Of a stretch of 64,000 nt of DNA, positions 59,943-64,000 are shown piece by piece. Position 1 is the first letter of the stretch. Every line of letters begins with the position of its first letter. Both the position numbers and the translations under genes were made by a program. The stretch is from Limnomonas spitsbergensis (taxonomy: Eukaryota > Chlorophyta > Chlorophyceae > Chlamydomonadales): the NCBI GenBank assembly GCA_037349105.1, contig JAYJMM010000090.1, positions 1,352,001-1,416,000 on the forward strand, in the 5' to 3' direction. The notes beneath the pieces are model-generated. The model was not told the origin of the DNA. It saw only the letters and a program-made list of their open reading frames with translations, and made no database searches.

Positions 59943-62900
59943 CTAGCGCCACCATGGTCCTTCAATGGACCGCTCGCGAGATGACATTGGGTTCTCCCCT
60001 GTCATTGGTGTACGCGATGCTATTGAGCCCGCCCGCCAGTGGTCTTGTAACGAGCCGTTCCCCCTGCCGGGTGGCAGAGTTGGTCTAGGTGTCCAACGTG
60101 CCGGCTTTCTCCCCTCGCCCGTCTCATCCGCCTCTTCCTCCTCTACCGTCTCCTCTTCCTCATCTGTCTCGTCCTCCTCTTCCGTCTCTTCTTCCTCATC
60201 TGTCTCGTCCTTCTCTTCCGTCTCTTCCGCCTCTGGCCTGTGATCTGCGACCACCAGGTCTCTCATTTCCAGGGCGAACCTCTCCATCAGCACCACCTGC
60301 TGCGTCAGCACAGTGATCTGCTCCTCATCGGTCATGCACAGGTAGTTGGGCACAGTCATCCTGAACTCGCACAGCTTGGCCCTGGTGGCCACTGGCAGCC
60401 CATCATAGAACATGTGCGAGACCGAGTGCTTTCTGCCAAAGTGGTCTGGTGCATCCCTGGAGATCTGCAGCAACTCTGCCGTGGACAGGATCCTGTGGGC
60501 GAAAGCCTCAACCGTCTCCTCCGGCTTGACTCCTGGGTCCAGGGTGGTCTTGACTCCCAGCTTGAGGCCGGTGATTGCTGCCCTTTCATCTGAAGTTGGC
60601 TTGCCCACCTCCCTTTGGACCACCCTGATCCACAGGGTGAGTAAGGATACCTTGCTGGGCGGCCCGACCGCCGGGGCACTCCACGCCTCTTGGATCCGCT
60701 CGACCTCCCTGGAGGCTTTGTCTCCTTGGGGTGCTGATCGTATGGCGACCACCAGCGGCCCCACGCAGGCTGGCTTGGCTGTCCACATGCCCACCAAGGA
60801 GCGGACCAACAGAGCCATGGCTGAGGGTGACTGGCAAGACCCTGCAATTTCTCCTGCCACCACTGCCAGGGCTGGCGGCTCGTCCGATAAAGCCAGGCGG
60901 TTGTGCGAGCCCCATGAGCTGCAGGCCTGGCAGTATTGCCTGGCTGCGACTGCCCCCGGTTGGGACATGTCCAGCACTGGCACATTGCCCTGAATGTTGG
61001 GGATCTTGGTGAACCGCGTTCCCCCAGCCAGCTGCAGGATCATCTGTTGCTGCAGCCGTATGTTTGTCTCCGCCTGCTCCTGGGCTAACCTTTCCCTTCT
61101 GTGTCTCGCAGATTCCCTGCCGGAGCCTGGGCCGTGCCCCTCTGTATCCTCCGAGCCTGACATGCTGGGGTCCGAGCCAGATCCGCCGCCGCCGTTCCTG
61201 GTCGGGCTCTGCCTGCGCCGATCCCGCTGGTCTCTGCGGTCTGCGCTCGGGTGGGATTGCCCTCTGCCGGATGGCCTACTGCCCTCCGAAGGCTGCCTTG
61301 CCGGGTCCTGGCGCCTACCCCCTTCTGACTCCGCCTGCCTGCTGGGCTGGTAACTGCCATGCCTGCTGGGCTGCTTTCCACCCGTGTACTCCCTTGCCTC
61401 GGAAGCTGACAGGCAGTCGTCCCTGCTTTCCTGCCTTTGCTGGTAGTCTCCCCCGGTGGTGCCTGCCTGGTTGATTTCCTGAACGACCCGCCTTCCTTGG
61501 CTGGGGCCTTGGCTCCTCTCCGGCCTGCCTCGTGCCTGTGCTGCTTGTCCCCGCGGGAACTCAGCAATGTGGTCCACCTGGCCTTCTTGGCCGCTGTGTT
61601 CCGTATGATCCACGAAGCGCAGCAGGTCGTGGGATTCTTGCCTGCTGGCCCTTCTTGGCACTGGGCCCTGCTGGAAGCCGGTTGTCCTGGGCTGTTCGCT
61701 GGCCGCTGGGCTGCTGGGTCTGGGTCTGCGCCCTACGTCCAGCCGCTGGTTTCGGAGGCTGGGCTCACTGCTGGCTTCCAGGCGCTCCCATCTGGCTTGG
61801 CTTGCAGCAGGTGCGGTCCCTTCCGTCTGCTCCTGCCATCGCACCTCCCTGCGGTCGTCTTGCTGCAGTCTGGATGCTTCGAACCTTTCCCACTCCTCGA
61901 GCTCCCCTTGCTCCGATTCGGGCTCTTCCTGATCCCCTGCTGTGCCGTTGCACCATCCGTCGGCGAAGGCCTTGACAGCTAGGACCGCCTCAGGCCCTGC
62001 TGCTCCTCTGGACACTCTGCGCAGGGCTGCCAGCAGCGTTGCCCGGTCCTGCCCCGTGTGGGGGATGCCCATAAGGGCCTTCGTCGCCCATTCCGCCAGG
62101 TGGTGGCTTTGGAACTCCTCGATAGCCTGGGTCTGATCGCTGAGGTGGGCGAAACACCTGGAGCACACATGCTGCCACAGCCGTGCTGCCCATTGCAGGA
62201 TGTCTGCCCATCCGATTGGCTGGAGTTCTCTTGGTAGTTCCGCCGTACCCGTCTGGCTTACGCTCCCCGCGTGTTCTTCCACTGCCGGACGCCGCTCTCC
62301 TGGGATAGGCGTCCACCCCGGGTTGCTGAAATACCCATAAAGGCTGTCAGCCTGGCCGCTGCCCTTCTTTTCCCTGCTGTTGCCTTTGGCCACGGCCTCT
62401 TGCCTCTGCCTGCCTGCGCTAGCTGGGAACCTGGACTGGGGTGTGCCATGCCCCGTGGATGCGGGTGCTGCTTGAACGGGTATCTGTCCATACCTGGGTG
62501 CCAACCACATGGGCTCCCGGATGCTTTCCTGCTCAACAGCTTCCACCCTGCTTCTCATTGGTTTGGGCTCTTCTTCCTCCACCCTGCTGGAGCCCGCCTC
62601 AGCCTTCTGGGGCTGGTGTGGCTCCTGCACCCGCGGCTGACCCTGCCCCGGGTTCTCAACCGCCTCCAGCGCTGCCTGCTTTGCTCCTCCCCTCTGGATG
62701 GTGGCATCCATGAGATGCTCACATGCCCTGTCGCTGTGCTCGCACTCGAACCCGCAGAACATGCATACTCCTCCTTTGTTAAGCCGCATGGCCTGACGCA
62801 TGCCATTGCGGATCTTCATCGGTTGCTGACGGGCACCTGCTGCACGGTCCTCCCAGAGCCTGTCTAGATCCACATCTGCAGGCGGTACATCATGAATTGC

Positions 62901-64000
62901 TACCGGGCACAAATTTCTGATGCCGCTGTCGTCCTCGGGTGCTGGCACCGGAGACCTGCTGCTCCTAGCTGCTTCCATGTCACTGTCAGCTGCCCTGCCT
63001 GCCATTGCCAAGCTGGAACTGCTGCAGTCGTCTGGGTCGAGACTCAGGCTAGGGCTGGCTTGACCCACTGGCCCACCCGGCTCTGCTGAGCAGGAACCCT
63101 CATGGCTGGCCTGCTCAGCCCCGTGCCCCCAGGGTAGTGCCACGTGCCATGCAACCATGGCTGCGTGCTGCAGCTGCTGCTCTTCCTCCTCCTCGCCTTG
63201 TGGCTGCAACGCCTGTAAGTTCTGATTGGCATGTTCCAAGCTATGCTTCACCCTCCTCAGCTGCCTGGTCATCCTCAACTGCCAAGCCAACATTGGCTGC
63301 CTGGCCACCCACAGCTGCCTGGCCACTCCTTTGAGCTTCTGCCGGTACCAGTTAACCTTTTCCCTCAGCATGGGTACGGAGATTCCCTGCTCCTCTGACC
63401 CCTCAGGATTCTCTGCTGCAACTGGCTTGGGTGAGTGTCCATTGTGTTCCCCATGGGCACTGTCCTGGTGGGTTGGGCTTGCTACCCTTGTGCCCGGGAT
63501 CACCTGCCTTGCCCCTTCAGTTGGACCCTGCACGGCCAACCCCTCCGGCAGGTTGCCTGCCTGGCCCCCCTTGAGTCCTGGGGCCTTGACCAGGGACTGG
63601 CTAGGGCTGCCGGCAGCTGTAGGCACACATGCCTCACTCTCTGGCGCCCCCAGCTGTTTGTTGGCCTGCTGGACCGCCCCTGGGTCTGATATTGGCACCT
63701 TGGTCCCTCCAGGAGCTGCTGCCACTGGTGGTGTGATAGGCCCATCCTCTTCTGGCTGGTGTATATGCATCTGAACTGACACCGTTGCATGCCTGTGCAC
63801 GTGGTCCTCGCCCTCACTTGGTCCAACTGGTTCCTCAGCCACTTGCTGGCTCAGCTTTTGTTCCCAAGAATGCGGTTGGTCCGGCTCGCAGCCACCGGCC
63901 ACCACAGGTGGCACATGGGCTGCCTCCCTCGGCAAACACCGTCGCGACGCATGCACCTGCAGTTGGCCTGGCTCACAGCCACCGGCCACCACAGGTGTCA
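59943..64000 (-). CDS. Family B gag-like protein, inverted copy (N-terminus beyond window)
   Basis: A single frame of at least 1,349 residues reading off the window edge and ending at TAG (59,943). It covers the last 29-residue repeat units, the helical segment MLREKVNWYRQKLKGVARQL and continues without a break through W (TGG, minus strand, at about 63,309-63,311) into the region that copy 1 separates with TAG. The Cys/His cluster GVCMFCGFECEHSDRACEHL, the disordered region, the capsid-like region and the acidic stretch are all present. This shows the two frames of copy 1 belong to one protein. A few substitutions distinguish the copies (for example W/R in VAAWQYC and L/P in MTVLNYL). Confidence 0.7.
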   Translation of the reverse strand, partial: TPVVAGGCEPGQLQVHASRRCLPREAAHVPPVVAGGCEPDQPHSWEQKLSQQVAEEPVGPSEGEDHVHRHATVSVQMHIHQPEEDGPITPPVAAAPGGTKVPISDPGAVQQANKQLGAPESEACVPTAAGSPSQSLVKAPGLKGGQAGNLPEGLAVQGPTEGARQVIPGTRVASPTHQDSAHGEHNGHSPKPVAAENPEGSEEQGISVPMLREKVNWYRQKLKGVARQLWVARQPMLAWQLRMTRQLRRVKHSLEHANQNLQALQPQGEEEEEQQLQHAAMVAWHVALPWGHGAEQASHEGSCSAEPGGPVGQASPSLSLDPDDCSSSSLAMAGRAADSDMEAARSSRSPVPAPEDDSGIRNLCPVAIHDVPPADVDLDRLWEDRAAGARQQPMKIRNGMRQAMRLNKGGVCMFCGFECEHSDRACEHLMDATIQRGGAKQAALEAVENPGQGQPRVQEPHQPQKAEAGSSRVEEEEPKPMRSRVEAVEQESIREPMWLAPRYGQIPVQAAPASTGHGTPQSRFPASAGRQRQEAVAKGNSREKKGSGQADSLYGYFSNPGWTPIPGERRPAVEEHAGSVSQTGTAELPRELQPIGWADILQWAARLWQHVCSRCFAHLSDQTQAIEEFQSHHLAEWATKALMGIPHTGQDRATLLAALRRVSRGAAGPEAVLAVKAFADGWCNGTAGDQEEPESEQGELEEWERFEASRLQQDDRREVRWQEQTEGTAPAASQARWERLEASSEPSLRNQRLDVGRRPRPSSPAASEQPRTTGFQQGPVPRRASRQESHDLLRFVDHTEHSGQEGQVDHIAEFPRGQAAQARGRPERSQGPSQGRRVVQEINQAGTTGGDYQQRQESRDDCLSASEAREYTGGKQPSRHGSYQPSRQAESEGGRRQDPARQPSEGSRPSGRGQSHPSADRRDQRDRRRQSPTRNGGGGSGSDPSMSGSEDTEGHGPGSGRESARHRRERLAQEQAETNIRLQQQMILQLAGGTRFTKIPNIQGNVPVLDMSQPGAVAARQYCQACSSWGSHNRLALSDEPPALAVVAGEIAGSCQSPSAMALLVRSLVGMWTAKPACVGPLVVAIRSAPQGDKASREVERIQEAWSAPAVGPPSKVSLLTLWIRVVQREVGKPTSDERAAITGLKLGVKTTLDPGVKPEETVEAFAHRILSTAELLQISRDAPDHFGRKHSVSHMFYDGLPVATRAKLCEFRMTVPNYLCMTDEEQITVLTQQVVLMERFALEMRDLVVADHRPEAEETEEKDETDEEEETEEEDETDEEEETVEEEEADETGEGRKPARWTPRPTLPPGRGNGSLQDHWRAGSIASRTPMTGENPMSSRERSIEGPWWR

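Larger units (their letters stand above)
56518..64000 (-). mobile_element. Family B retrotransposon, inverted copy, running off the window
   Basis: Read on the minus strand from the window edge: gag-like ORF (64,000-59,943), 3' region with a LINE-like insertion (59,780-58,467), B1 (57,625-57,395), GC, A2 (57,392-56,749), B2 (56,748-56,518). A2 passes directly into B2 without the short spacer of copy 1. The adjacent host base pattern predicts TGTT (56,514-56,517) as the target duplication; the other side is outside the window. Near identity to copy 1 makes this the right arm of a long inverted repeat. Confidence 0.88.

Overview
The window is nuclear DNA of a eukaryote. It has short exons with GT-AG introns, large satellites, interstitial CCCTAAA/TTTAGGG-type telomere-like repeats and nested LTR-class retrotransposons. 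The content suggests a green alga (prasinophyte or chlorophyte type); Cymbomonas-like is a low-confidence guess. No rRNA, tRNA, CRISPR array or bacterial operon was seen.

Host part. A segment of about 8 kb is duplicated in direct orientation. Copy A is 1-8088. Copy B is about 12,704-39,075 and is interrupted at 17,694/35,323 by a 17.6 kb retrotransposon compound. Each copy carries the last three exons of a cyclic-nucleotide-binding-domain gene (+ strand) and exons of an EF-hand-like gene (- strand). Copy A of the EF-hand gene has a premature stop and lacks the upstream exons, so it is a decaying duplicate. Between the copies (8.1-12.7 kb) lie a telomere-like minisatellite, a 13-bp satellite and exons of a third gene. 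A hypothetical ORF lies at 40,817-41,482. In three host genes, exon 3' ends together with their splice donors have been copied in tandem into the neighbouring intron.

Retrotransposon family A (17,695-35,322, and 41,970-44,733 continuing at 55,474-56,517) is Ty3-like. Its best copy (- strand) encodes an aspartic protease, two unknown ORFs and a 2,177-residue pol. The pol order is RT, RNase H, a C5 cytosine DNA methyltransferase, a zinc-binding DDE integrase, a PHD finger and an unknown C-terminal domain.

Family B (44,734-55,469 on +, and 56,518 to beyond the window on -) carries a very large repeat-rich gag-like protein and no reverse transcriptase, so it is probably mobilised in trans. The + copy is complete with a 4-bp target duplication. 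Its terminal repeats are arranged A1-internal-B1-A2-B2, a split direct repeat rather than two ordinary LTRs. Families A and B share the near-palindromic B/A junction (GTGACA-GC-TGTCAC in A). In both, the sequence just after the 5' A repeat is complementary to a site inside A, suggesting self-primed reverse transcription. A 1.3 kb LINE-like insertion with only an L1-ORF1-like gene sits in the second family B copy.

Most notable: the methyltransferase inside pol, the split-repeat architecture, and a head-to-head junction at 24,876-24,891 that looks like a fossil of self-priming.
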